From positions 1 to 37,708 of IMG/VR virus record IMGVR_UViG_3300009149_000116: a stretch of 37,708 bases of DNA. One strand, 5' to 3'. Every line of letters begins with the position of its first letter. Position 1 is the stretch's first letter. Of the stretch, positions 1 through 6,258 are shown in pieces. Made by a program: the position numbers and the translations under genes. The notes beneath the pieces were generated by a model. That model saw only the letters and a list, made by a program, of their open reading frames with translations, searched no databases and was not told where the DNA came from. This DNA comes from a virus.

Positions 1-429
1 GTCACAACCTACTACATAGTTATGTCTTTGAATTGGTCTTCCTTGTTCTAACTCACCCCACCATGATAGTATACTATTCTCTCCACCATACACAAATACT
101 GTTTCGCCTATATAACCATCGTTATCAAATGTATATTCTATATCACCAGTATAGTATGGTTTTATAGCTGCATCTCTTAGGTGTTCAATTAACCCATACT
201 TAAAGAATAGGTCGGTAGAACCAGATTCAATACAGAGCAAGTTCTGAGCTTTCCCACGTGGTGTCAACACCCTTACTTTCTCTTCATTGTCAAGCCACTG
301 GGTACGTGGCATGCCAAAGTTGCTAATACCGCCATCAGCTATAAAGATAGCTTTTAGTTTATCAGGTAATGCTCCGTAGTCTACCCTGAATGGCTTTGTA
401 TTAGCAAATGTTTCGGGTATTTTAATCAT
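1..429 (-). CDS. terL: Terminase large subunit, C-terminal part (partial)
   Basis: This frame is open from an ATG at 429 to the window edge and so is incomplete. It begins MIKIPETFANTKPF and, near the edge, reads DGYIGETVFVYGG and then YVVGCD. That last string resembles the first catalytic-Asp strand of the RNase H-like nuclease domain of phage large terminases. The nuclease cuts the DNA concatemer during packaging into the prohead. The N-terminal ATPase half is encoded at 801-1739 in another frame, and an HNH gene lies between. The ATG overlaps the HNH stop codon and has only a weak AGAG upstream, so translation is probably coupled to that gene. The assignment rests on the flanking ATPase half and on the nuclease-like strand; the remaining catalytic acidic residues would lie outside the window. 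Confidence 0.75.
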   Translation of the reverse strand, partial: MIKIPETFANTKPFRVDYGALPDKLKAIFIADGGISNFGMPRTQWLDNEEKVRVLTPRGKAQNLLCIESGSTDLFFKYGLIEHLRDAAIKPYYTGDIEYTFDNDGYIGETVFVYGGENSILSWWGELEQGRPIQRHNYVVGCD

Positions 430-820
430 TATAGTGAATTTCTCTATGGCAGTTTGCACAAACAAGAATACATTTATCTAATTCTTTAAGAGCAACTTTA
501 TGAGTTGCAAGGGCTATTTGTTTTTCTTTATCTCCAATAGCATGATGAAAGTCTAATGCTGCAATACACTTATTATAACCACAAATCTGGCATTCACCAC
601 CCTTTAAATTAATATACTCTAGTTTGTGTTTTCTATGTCTTTTATTCTGTGCTATATTGTGTTTTGGTTTATTATCCCTATACCAATTTATAGAGTTATC
701 ATATGCACACTTTTTGCACCAACGACCATGCTTATCTTTTGTTTGTTTATCTTTATAAAACTCAGTTATTGGTTTTATAGTTTTACATTTAGTACATTTT
801 TTAGTTAAGATAGGAACCAT
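422..820 (-). CDS. HNH homing endonuclease inserted in the large terminase gene
   Basis: 132 residues. The N-terminal part has a zinc-binding pattern (CTKC, then CKKC). The C-terminal part is a canonical HNH domain: CQICG, LDFHH, then LVCANCHREIH, which provides the metal-binding and catalytic histidines. Proteins of this kind nick or cut intron-less or insertion-free alleles and so spread their own gene. The ORF starts inside the end of the terminase ATPase ORF and its stop overlaps the start of the terminase C-terminal ORF. It therefore fills the whole insertion and leaves no room for a group I intron of normal size. AGAGG nine bases before the ATG is a good ribosome-binding site. The three frames differ, so this is not an intein. 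Confident as an HNH protein; mobility is inferred from position. Confidence 0.92.
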   Translation of the reverse strand: MVPILTKKCTKCKTIKPITEFYKDKQTKDKHGRWCKKCAYDNSINWYRDNKPKHNIAQNKRHRKHKLEYINLKGGECQICGYNKCIAALDFHHAIGDKEKQIALATHKVALKELDKCILVCANCHREIHYND

Positions 821-1739
821 AATTCAATACCTCTGGATAATTTTCTTTATACCATTCAGTATCATATAGTACTATTTCATTTTCTTTTGGTGAATCATAT
901 AAACCAACCCCCTGTAGAGGATTGTCATAGAACGAGAGTTCAATAACTTTATCTGGGTTCTCAATCATCAATTTGCTATAAGCGTGGGCTGCACCCCAAG
1001 GCCCAGTTGTACTATTAAAAATTGAAGTGGGGCAAGTATCAGCTAGGTTCTCAATAATCCATTGACAAGGCGTTGGTTCTATTTGTGCAGCTTCATCTAC
1101 CAACGTGGCTCTACCACGAAAACCCTTACCAAATCCTATTGATGTTGAATCACCTTTAAATGCTGCTCCGTTACTTAAACTTTGTAGAAATAGATTTTTC
1201 TTAAATACTTTAGGTTTAAGATACTCAGGTAAAGTATTAAGCATATATAAAAGTTTGAAAAAGAGAGTTTCTTCTGAGCCTAATAACCTACCATCTTTTA
1301 TTTCAGAACCATCATCAACTAAGTTTTCTTTACGAGAACCTAACAAAAACTTCTCATCATCATTAATAAGAAAGTACAGTAAGAACGTACCAAGAATAAT
1401 ATAAGTAGCTCCCTGTTTTCTTGACTTACGAGCAAATAAATCCGAACCGTTTCTAAGTGCATTACTAATACTAGTAACAGCTTTAACTTGATGGGGCCAA
1501 AGGTTAAAAGGTAAGTCTTTATTCCCTAACTGGCTATTGAACGTCCACAAACTTGTGTTAAAGAAAATACATGGATTAAGATAACAGTTTGCTAGATAAT
1601 TAGCTGTGGCTGATTTATCACCACATAAATAACTATGTAAATCTATTCTAAACTTTATATTCTCTTGTAACTCTGTAGGTATAGAGTCAAAGAATGTATT
1701 TGGGTCTCTAGATATTTGACTATATTCAGAACTATTCAT
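801..1739 (-). CDS. terL: Terminase large subunit, ATPase part
   Basis: 312 residues forming the packaging-motor ATPase half. A Walker A-like loop lies at about residues 104-112 (RKSRKQGAT, a degenerate P-loop of the type common in terminases) and a Walker B at 211-218 (ATLVDEAA, acidic pair D-E). STTGPWG at about 242-248 fits the coupling motif (motif III). The ORF ends after KENYPEV with an unrelated tail, close to the end of the ATPase domain where the linker to the nuclease domain would start; the missing C-terminal half is encoded at 1-429. The start overlaps the end of the small terminase gene by eight bases, typical of coupled translation. The protein alone could hydrolyse ATP but needs the nuclease half for DNA cutting. 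Confidence 0.9.
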   Translation of the reverse strand: MNSSEYSQISRDPNTFFDSIPTELQENIKFRIDLHSYLCGDKSATANYLANCYLNPCIFFNTSLWTFNSQLGNKDLPFNLWPHQVKAVTSISNALRNGSDLFARKSRKQGATYIILGTFLLYFLINDDEKFLLGSRKENLVDDGSEIKDGRLLGSEETLFFKLLYMLNTLPEYLKPKVFKKNLFLQSLSNGAAFKGDSTSIGFGKGFRGRATLVDEAAQIEPTPCQWIIENLADTCPTSIFNSTTGPWGAAHAYSKLMIENPDKVIELSFYDNPLQGVGLYDSPKENEIVLYDTEWYKENYPEVLNYGSYLN

Positions 1740-2334
1740 TGATTACTTTAGATTCAATAACTTTAGTAGGGTTAGTCTCAAGGAGACGTCCAGCCAGTCT
1801 TTCTATTTGCTCGGAAACTAATTCGCCAGTAATCGTTACGTTAAGATTACGATTCTCAATTTCAAGCTTCTGCCTACTCTTCCAATTCTCTTCATTTCCT
1901 AGACCAAGCTGACTAGATAGGTTACAAAGTAAGAAGATCAGCAGATTATTATTAGCTGCTTGGTGGTTATCAAACTCTGTTTCCTCAGTTTTTGTTATAT
2001 TTCCTTCTGCATCCTTGATTATCCTAGTTTTCTTAGTTTTGTAGTCATATCCTGCAGCTTCCAGCATAGACTTAGCTACCAACCGCTTGACCTGATTGTG
2101 CTTACCATCAGTACATGCAGTCTTAAACTGCGGAAATGCGTGTTTCCATGCCTTAATGCCCTGAACACTAATACCAAGCATGTATGCTAGATCATCTTCA
2201 GTAAAATCAGAAGCTACCATCCGTGAAGCTATCTCAGCATACTCAGGTTTGTACTTCTTTACCCAGTAATTATAAGGCCTACGTGTAGTTTTTGGCCTTG
2301 GTGTATCTCTTATGATTATCTTTTCTTCTTCCAT
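1732..2334 (-). CDS. terS: Terminase small subunit (putative)
   Basis: About 200 residues, immediately upstream of and overlapping the large terminase, the usual position of the DNA-recognition subunit. A helix-turn-helix-like segment is visible near DDLAYMLGISVQGIKAWKHAF. It is followed by a basic helical region and a long charged central helix, as in oligomeric small terminases. The start is uncertain. The frame is open to a GTG at 2367, but AGGGG abuts that codon too closely. The ATG at 2334 (MEEEKIII) gives a more typical N terminus but lacks a clear ribosome-binding site. Family assignment comes mainly from position and the HTH. Confidence 0.75.
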   Translation of the reverse strand: MEEEKIIIRDTPRPKTTRRPYNYWVKKYKPEYAEIASRMVASDFTEDDLAYMLGISVQGIKAWKHAFPQFKTACTDGKHNQVKRLVAKSMLEAAGYDYKTKKTRIIKDAEGNITKTEETEFDNHQAANNNLLIFLLCNLSSQLGLGNEENWKSRQKLEIENRNLNVTITGELVSEQIERLAGRLLETNPTKVIESKVINE

Positions 2335-2403
2335 AGTAAAAAAATGGGTGTTTGGGTAATGGTACACCCCTGACCATTATAATTAGTAGTATAGGCCGAC
2401 TCA

Positions 2404-2432
2404 TCTTTTAGTGGAGTCCTGCTCTATGTCAA
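2404..2432 (-). promoter_or_regulatory. Candidate promoter for the terminase operon
   Basis: On the minus strand a perfect TTGACA (2427-2432) is followed, 16 bases on, by TAAAAG, a 4/6 match to the -10 consensus. A separate TATAAT lies further down at 2376-2381 but has only a poor -35 partner. One of these may drive packaging genes, or a phage-specific late promoter may be used instead. Weak evidence. Confidence 0.3.
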
Positions 2433-2769
2433 CTGATTATATGTTATTAATATTTAAAAGTTATGTCATTGGCTGTTATTCTGTTATAAGTGTAGCTAAT
2501 ACTAATATACAATGTTTATAATCAAAAACATATTTAAGATACAATGCTATGATTATGATCTATATATATCGTGTAATATTTTTCTAAGTATTATGTGGAA
2601 TATGAATTTTATTATTCTATTAATAATACATGCTCTATCTATATACTAAGGAAAGAGATTCGACAGTCAAAACCATTAAAATAGCTATAGGGCGATAGTT
2701 ATCAAGAAGATTTATTAGAAAACCCTGTTTTTGAGCTAAAAATTTTTATTTATTTATTTAATTTTAGGC

Positions 2770-2798
2770 TTGACAAACAGTACCAAATATGGTATAAT
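2770..2798 (+). promoter_or_regulatory. Consensus sigma-70 early promoter
   Basis: TTGACA at 2770-2775, a 17-base spacer, and TATAAT at 2793-2798: both hexamers are perfect and the spacing optimal. Transcription should start near 2805. The spacer contains AAATATGGTAT, related to the repeat array at 4196-4286, so a common regulator may bind both. It drives the regulator-like genes at 2930 and 3509. Confidence 0.88.
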
Positions 2799-2803
2799 AG
2801 AGT

Positions 2804-2914
2804 ATGGATATAGATGATATGAGAAATTATGAAATTATTTTATTTTTATATGAACATTCTCCCATAACTTTCGTATATATAGTAGGGAAGTTAATAATCA
2901 ATGAAATTATATAA
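2804..2914 (+). CDS. Possible leaderless 36-residue protein
   Basis: An ATG at 2804, at the predicted transcription start of the perfect promoter, opens a 36-codon frame ending TAA at 2912-2914. The product (MDIDDMRNYEIILFLYEHSP and on) looks helical, like the first helices of a winged-helix domain. No Shine-Dalgarno could precede it on the transcript, so translation would have to be leaderless. It may equally be a chance frame inside the 5' leader of the next gene. Confidence 0.25.
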   Translation: MDIDDMRNYEIILFLYEHSPITFVYIVGKLIINEII

Positions 2915-2929
2915 AAGAAAGGTAGAAAA

Positions 2930-3496
2930 ATGAGTGAAAGACCAACGAACAAGGAGCTTAGGGCATGGATGGATGAGAACTTTACAGAGGGCCAGATAGA
3001 GGCCTATACCTTAATCCACCCTGATCTTGGTGGTCTATCTATTAGGGCTGCAGCTAAAAAACTAGGGATTACTGTTCGATCAGTAGAACGGCGTATAGCT
3101 TGTATGAGAGCAACGTTCCCACATGCTTTTAGGTTTGAGAGAATGTGTACATATGAGCAGGAGCTAATAGCTAAATCTAGAGTACCTGAATGGGAAATGA
3201 AGACTTTAAGAGGTATCATGGGCCATACTAAACAACTAGCTACTAGGTATAACGTACCATTTGAACTCACTGAGGATGAGTTTCTTGAGATTATACGTCA
3301 GCCCTGTATAGTATGTGATAGAGAAGGATTCAGAGATGCTATAACTGAGGATGGTAGGCACTTTAAGTACAACATACTTGTGTTAAGAATTTTTTCAGAA
3401 GGCTTCAACTATTTAAATTCATATCCAATATGTACTCATTGTAAAAACTATCAAGGTTGGAGAGCCTCTCGACGTTTTAATAGGTTAGGATTTTAA
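2930..3496 (+). CDS. HTH regulator-like protein with degenerate HNH fold
   Basis: 188 residues and the first well-supported gene behind the early promoter, with AAAGG upstream of the ATG. The N-terminal part has a sigma region 4/LuxR-like helix-turn-helix (SIRAAAKKLGITVRSVERRI, about residues 36-55). The C-terminal part carries CIVC and then CTHC, with an intervening segment patterned like phage HNH proteins (a short strand, G-F/Y, N, P-x-C-x2-C). The catalytic histidines of HNH are not present. The likely reading is a DNA-binding regulator that evolved from an HNH endonuclease, keeping the zinc fold as a DNA-binding element. Function as an early transcription regulator is inferred from its position only. 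Confidence 0.65.
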   Translation: MSERPTNKELRAWMDENFTEGQIEAYTLIHPDLGGLSIRAAAKKLGITVRSVERRIACMRATFPHAFRFERMCTYEQELIAKSRVPEWEMKTLRGIMGHTKQLATRYNVPFELTEDEFLEIIRQPCIVCDREGFRDAITEDGRHFKYNILVLRIFSEGFNYLNSYPICTHCKNYQGWRASRRFNRLGF

Positions 3497-3508
3497 GAAA
3501 GGATTAAG

Positions 3509-3826
3509 ATGTTTAAATTTTCTAGTAATAACGATAGTAAGGATGGTAGGAATAATAACAGTCGTATCGATAATGAATGCCATAGACGTAACTCACACAC
3601 TGATGGCCCTGTTAAATGTCCTTACTGTGGATCTGATAGCTGGTTCATTTATAGCGTACATTTCAGATGTTTCTTGTGTGGTAAGACATTTGGCCCTAAG
3701 GGGCTACTTATGCCTACTAATATCTCAAAAATTAATAGTGATTTGAAGCAGGTAAAATTCAACGAAGATAATTTTTATAATGATTTTATTACATGGTGTG
3801 ATGAGCAGGAGATAGATGATGATTAA
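3509..3826 (+). CDS. Small zinc-ribbon protein
   Basis: 105 residues with a clear zinc ribbon: CPYCGSDSWF and, about 16 residues on, CFLCGKTFG. The N-terminal 35 residues are Ser/Asn/Arg-rich and probably disordered; the C-terminal tail is acidic (EQEIDDD). It lies 12 bases after the HTH gene behind AAAGGA and is followed by a strong terminator, so the two form one early transcription unit. Zinc ribbons of this kind are common in nucleic-acid-binding phage proteins; the specific role is unknown. Confidence 0.7.
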   Translation: MFKFSSNNDSKDGRNNNSRIDNECHRRNSHTDGPVKCPYCGSDSWFIYSVHFRCFLCGKTFGPKGLLMPTNISKINSDLKQVKFNEDNFYNDFITWCDEQEIDDD

Positions 3827-3859
3827 ATAATAATAAAATATTTTTCTATATAGGATATT

Positions 3860-3896
3860 GGGTCAGGGTTAGTCAGACAGCCTTGGCCCTTTTTTT
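3860..3896 (+). terminator. Rho-independent terminator
   Basis: GGGTCAGGG (3860-3868) pairs with CCTTGGCCC (3881-3889) over nine base pairs with two G-U wobbles and a 12-base loop. Seven T residues follow directly (3890-3896). It closes the 2930-3826 transcription unit. Confidence 0.85.
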
Positions 3897-4195
3897 GTAA
3901 GTGAAAATATATATAATTTTTCTGGAAGTACATTTGTTACCCCTGCACCCTTTCGGGAAAGACCTTACCCCCCCCACTTCAGATTATTGGACTAAGTAAG
4001 TCAGACGGGCTTCCACTTATAGGACTAAGTCTATCTATGGTGATTGTATAAGATGTATTAGCAAGCGGGTGTGTAAGTATGGTATGGGTGATAAGGGATG
4101 AGGCTGGTATAAGCTATACTCTAATAATCCCCATTATACTCAATTAAAGCATAATAACAGTAATAACGATTATAGGACATACTTGCCTAATTACT

Positions 4196-4286
4196 ACATA
4201 TGGTATGCTTGACCGATACTATACAACATATGGTATACATACTATATATGGTATCACTAACAACAATATACTACATATAGTGGTAT
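4196..4286. repeat. Cluster of ATATGGTAT-type repeats (operator or iteron candidate)
   Basis: ACATATGGTAT occurs at 4196-4206 and 4226-4236, ATATATGGTAT at 4244-4254, and the looser ACATATAGTGGTAT at 4273-4286. A related AAATATGGTAT lies inside the promoter spacer at 2785-2795. Spacing between starts is about 30, 18 and 29 bases. The array sits just upstream of the twin promoters, which suits a regulator-binding or initiator-binding site. Confidence 0.5.
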
Positions 4287-4327
4287 TCATATCAAGAACA
4301 TTTATTATCTTTATTTCAAGATTTTAG

Positions 4328-4356
4328 TTGCACTTTATCCTAAAATCGAGTATACT
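4328..4356 (+). promoter_or_regulatory. Twin promoter, copy 1
   Basis: TTGCAC (4328-4333), 17 bases, TATACT (4351-4356), followed by TTATATAGTGG. It is nearly identical to copy 2 at 4458. Its transcript would carry a leader of about 175 bases before the gene at 4538. Confidence 0.7.
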
Positions 4357-4457
4357 TTATATAGTGGTGGCAGTATCCAATATGATACGTCCGAATTTGA
4401 TATAGTTATAGTGAGTATGGTGTAGTCAACATTAAATAAATAAAAACAATATTTTAC

Positions 4458-4486
4458 TTGCACTTTGTTTAGAAATGTGTTATACT
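4458..4486 (+). promoter_or_regulatory. Twin promoter, copy 2
   Basis: TTGCAC (4458-4463), 17 bases, TATACT (4481-4486), followed by TTATATAGTGA. The shared core extends beyond the hexamers (TTGCACTTT at the -35 end, TATACTTTATATAGTG at the -10 end), so the pair looks duplicated or bound by a common factor. It would start transcription near 4493, just ahead of the gene at 4538. Confidence 0.75.
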
Positions 4487-4537
4487 TTATATAGTGAAAG
4501 TAATGTTATTTGACAATTAAATATGAAAGGGAACGAA

Positions 4538-4870
4538 ATGAAAACAGGAACAAGCAATTCAGTAACAGTAACGTGCAAGTGTGGTAAAACTTACAAAACA
4601 ACAATAAATGAAGACGGTAGTCGGGTAAAGAAAGATTGCAATGCTTGTGCGTTTGTTCGGCTTGCGGAGTTACGGGTAAACAATGCAATTCAAAAAATCG
4701 AGCTTATCGGCAATTTAGCAGGTGCCAAATATGAGCGAAGTGAAGAACAAATTGCTCAAATCGAATTTGCTTTGTCCGATGCGATTGTCAAAACAATGGA
4801 GCAATTCAAGGCTACCAGAACAATCAAGGCTAAATTTAGTCTTATCAGTACCGGCGAAAATATCGAGTAA
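4538..4870 (+). CDS. Small zinc-binding protein of unknown function
   Basis: 110 residues. The N-terminal part has CKCGK and, some 24 residues on, CNAC, a probable four-cysteine zinc site. The rest is a predicted helical region. An in-frame ATG at 4523 exists, but AAAGGGA lies directly before the ATG at 4538, which is therefore preferred. It is the first gene after the twin promoters and ends just before a GNRA-capped terminator, so it is probably a highly expressed single-gene unit. Function not recognised. Confidence 0.7.
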   Translation: MKTGTSNSVTVTCKCGKTYKTTINEDGSRVKKDCNACAFVRLAELRVNNAIQKIELIGNLAGAKYERSEEQIAQIEFALSDAIVKTMEQFKATRTIKAKFSLISTGENIE

Positions 4871-4884
4871 TAATTGCTGTAATG

Positions 4885-4912
4885 GGATATTGTAGCAATA
4901 CAATATCCTTTT
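4885..4912 (+). terminator. Terminator with GCAA tetraloop
   Basis: GGATATTGTA (4885-4894) and TACAATATCC (4899-4908) form a perfect ten-base-pair stem capped by GCAA, a GNRA tetraloop, followed by TTTT. It lies 15 bases after the stop codon at 4870. The short T run makes it somewhat weaker than the one at 3860. Confidence 0.75.
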
Positions 4913-4947
4913 ATGTTAATTATGATTATATATGAAGGGTAAATAAT

Positions 4948-5157
4948 ATGAAACAGTACAGCGAAATAAAACTAAAAAATAAGATGAAGTTATGCATACA
5001 CAATACGGATGTAGCAATTGAATTGCATGAAGATTCAGAATGTGAAGCCGAAGCCGGACAAAATGTTCTTGCTGATATAAATCCAGAGCATGTTGATTTA
5101 GGGATTGACGTTCAAGAATTTGCAAGCGAATTAGTACGTCGCTGGAATAGTTTTTAG
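4948..5157 (+). CDS. Small acidic protein of unknown function
   Basis: 69 residues, strongly acidic in the middle, with no cysteine motif or membrane segment. GAAGGG lies upstream of the ATG at proper spacing. It follows the tetraloop terminator, so it depends on read-through or an unseen promoter. No family recognised. Confidence 0.6.
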   Translation: MKQYSEIKLKNKMKLCIHNTDVAIELHEDSECEAEAGQNVLADINPEHVDLGIDVQEFASELVRRWNSF

Positions 5158-5181
5158 TATTGACAGAATAGGAATAACAAC

Positions 5182-5352
5182 ATGACAGCAGAACAATATA
5201 AGTGCCAAATCGACGCAAGTGCTGAACGTGAAGCAAAAGCATTATCTCGGCAAGGTCGATACACACAACAAAAACGGTTAAGATTTATAACCGATAGTTA
5301 TAATCAACAAGAATTTAATAAGTTATTTACAACTAATAAATATAAGGACTAA
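5182..5352 (+). CDS. Small protein with SAERE motif
   Basis: 56 residues, ATG at 5182, TAA at 5350-5352, with AGGA 8 bases upstream. The segment QIDASAEREAKAL resembles DVDESAERESMAI in the next gene, suggesting a shared short motif or partial duplication. Basic and hydrophilic; role unknown. Confidence 0.55.
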   Translation: MTAEQYKCQIDASAEREAKALSRQGRYTQQKRLRFITDSYNQQEFNKLFTTNKYKD

Positions 5353-5356
5353 AATT

Positions 5357-5707
5357 ATGTATCTTAATTTTACATATAATCAATTATACCCTAATGCTAA
5401 TGATAGTCCAGATAAGTATAAACACTATTTACCACAAAAACAAAAACCAATAAAAAGGTTTTCTTTTGGTAGTACAAAAATCGTTCAAAGTTTTAGTATT
5501 GATAAACCAAAGGATAGAATATATATTGATATTAAAGCCGATGTTGATGAAAGTGCCGAGCGTGAAAGTATGGCCATTAAAAACTCTTACAAACCAAACA
5601 CTATGGATTTTGGCCATCGCTTAAAAAGCGGTATAAGAATGAATACTTTGGGTGATGCTCCGAGAGTAGTAAATATCAGAGAAGTGTGGAAAAAGATAAC
5701 ATTATAG
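5357..5707 (+). CDS. Protein of unknown function with SAERE motif
   Basis: 116 residues, four bases after the previous stop, with AAGGA upstream of the ATG. Hydrophilic, no cysteines. It shares the SAERE element (about residues 67-71) with its upstream neighbour. It ends 10 bases before a consensus promoter, so it closes this transcription unit. Function not recognised. Confidence 0.6.
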   Translation: MYLNFTYNQLYPNANDSPDKYKHYLPQKQKPIKRFSFGSTKIVQSFSIDKPKDRIYIDIKADVDESAERESMAIKNSYKPNTMDFGHRLKSGIRMNTLGDAPRVVNIREVWKKITL

Positions 5708-5717
5708 AATATTGTTT

Positions 5718-5746
5718 TTGACAAGCGTTAACAATTATAGTATAAT
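5718..5746 (+). promoter_or_regulatory. Consensus sigma-70 promoter
   Basis: TTGACA (5718-5723), 17 bases, TATAAT (5741-5746), both perfect. The sequence beyond the hexamers also resembles the 2770 promoter (TTGACAA at the -35 end, GTATAATAGA at the -10 end). It feeds the small-gene, radical-SAM and amidoligase block downstream. Confidence 0.88.
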
Positions 5747-5767
5747 AGAATAATGAGGATTAGTATT

Positions 5768-5908
5768 ATGACAATAAAAGAACTTATTAGTGATTTACAA
5801 AAGTATAATGATGATATGAATATATTTATATACAATGAAACATTTGACCAAAAACATGATATTGAGATAACCCCTGATGATGACAATAATCTTATTATAT
5901 GGGTATAA
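5768..5908 (+). CDS. Small acidic protein
   Basis: 46 residues directly behind the consensus promoter, with GAGG nine bases before the ATG. The sequence (MTIKELISDLQKYNDDMNIF, then an acidic tail with IITPDDDN-like pattern) resembles the short phage proteins that begin with an ELI..L..Y.dd..v pattern. Unknown role. Short, but the start signals are good. Confidence 0.55.
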   Translation: MTIKELISDLQKYNDDMNIFIYNETFDQKHDIEITPDDDNNLIIWV

Positions 5909-5923
5909 TGGGGGATTATTATT

Positions 5924-6001
5924 ATGATAAACAGATTATTCAATGGCTATACTTATGAAGTTATGATTATGGCAGTGTTTGCATATATTGCTTTATGTTA
6001 G
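5924..6001 (+). CDS. Possible 25-residue membrane peptide
   Basis: ATG at 5924, TAG ending at 6001, preceded by GGGGGA. The C-terminal two thirds is hydrophobic (VMIMAVFAYIALC) and could span a membrane. Too short for composition to help, so tentative. Confidence 0.3.
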   Translation: MINRLFNGYTYEVMIMAVFAYIALC

Positions 6002-6106
6002 GGTAAATAAAATTAAGATTTATTAAATAAACTTCCCTCTCATATTTGATTATGGATATAATGTTAGGCAAGGACGCCTCTTATTTATTATTGAAAGGAT
6101 TAAAAT

Positions 6107-6241
6107 ATGGTATATTTACTTATGACATATTTAACAATGTTGGCATTTATAATTACTGGAATGTATAAACATGATATACACTATTTGCAGACAGCGTTAC
6201 TACTATACATAATAATCTTAACAGTGAAATGGGATGAATAA
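6107..6241 (+). CDS. 44-residue protein with two membrane segments
   Basis: ATG at 6107 with GAAAGGA upstream, TAA ending at 6241. Two hydrophobic stretches (about residues 2-18 and 29-40) are separated by a short KHD-containing loop, so a small hairpin membrane protein is likely. No family recognised; phage hairpin proteins include holins, but the early-gene position does not favour lysis. Confidence 0.5.
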   Translation: MVYLLMTYLTMLAFIITGMYKHDIHYLQTALLLYIIILTVKWDE

Positions 6242-6258
6242 TATGAAGGTAATTAACT

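Larger units (their letters stand above)
2335..2803. other. Divergent control region
   Basis: About 470 bases without a convincing gene between the minus-strand packaging genes and the plus-strand early genes. It is very AT-rich. It contains possible minus-strand promoter elements near 2376-2432, an 8-bp imperfect hairpin with arms at 2681-2688 and 2695-2702, an ATTT-rich tract at about 2745-2765, and the strong plus-strand promoter at its right end. A 31-codon open frame from about 2426 (plus) was considered too weak to call. Confidence 0.6.
3827..4537. other. 700-bp non-coding control region
   Basis: No credible gene on either strand. In order it contains a rho-independent terminator (3860-3896), a C-rich block (3940-3975) containing the self-complementary CTTTCGGGAAAG, two GGACTAAGT direct repeats (3989-3997 and 4022-4030), a cluster of ATATGGTAT-type repeats (4196-4286) and two near-identical promoters (4328-4356 and 4458-4486). 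The arrangement looks like a regulatory hub or a replication origin rather than degraded coding sequence. Confidence 0.7.

Noticed and set aside
422-820. Intein or self-splicing intron in the terminase
   Set aside because: Frames differ between the ATPase, HNH and nuclease parts, excluding an intein; the endonuclease ORF fills the insert, leaving too little sequence for a typical group I intron core.
4209-4239. Additional promoter TTGACC...TATACA
   Set aside because: Spacing of 19 bases and imperfect hexamers inside the repeat array; weaker than the neighbouring promoters.
4916-5266. Minus-strand 116-codon open frame
   Set aside because: It runs antisense to the small plus-strand genes at 4948 and 5182, which have proper start signals; the product has a biased, repetitive Leu/Tyr/Cys composition typical of a shadow frame.
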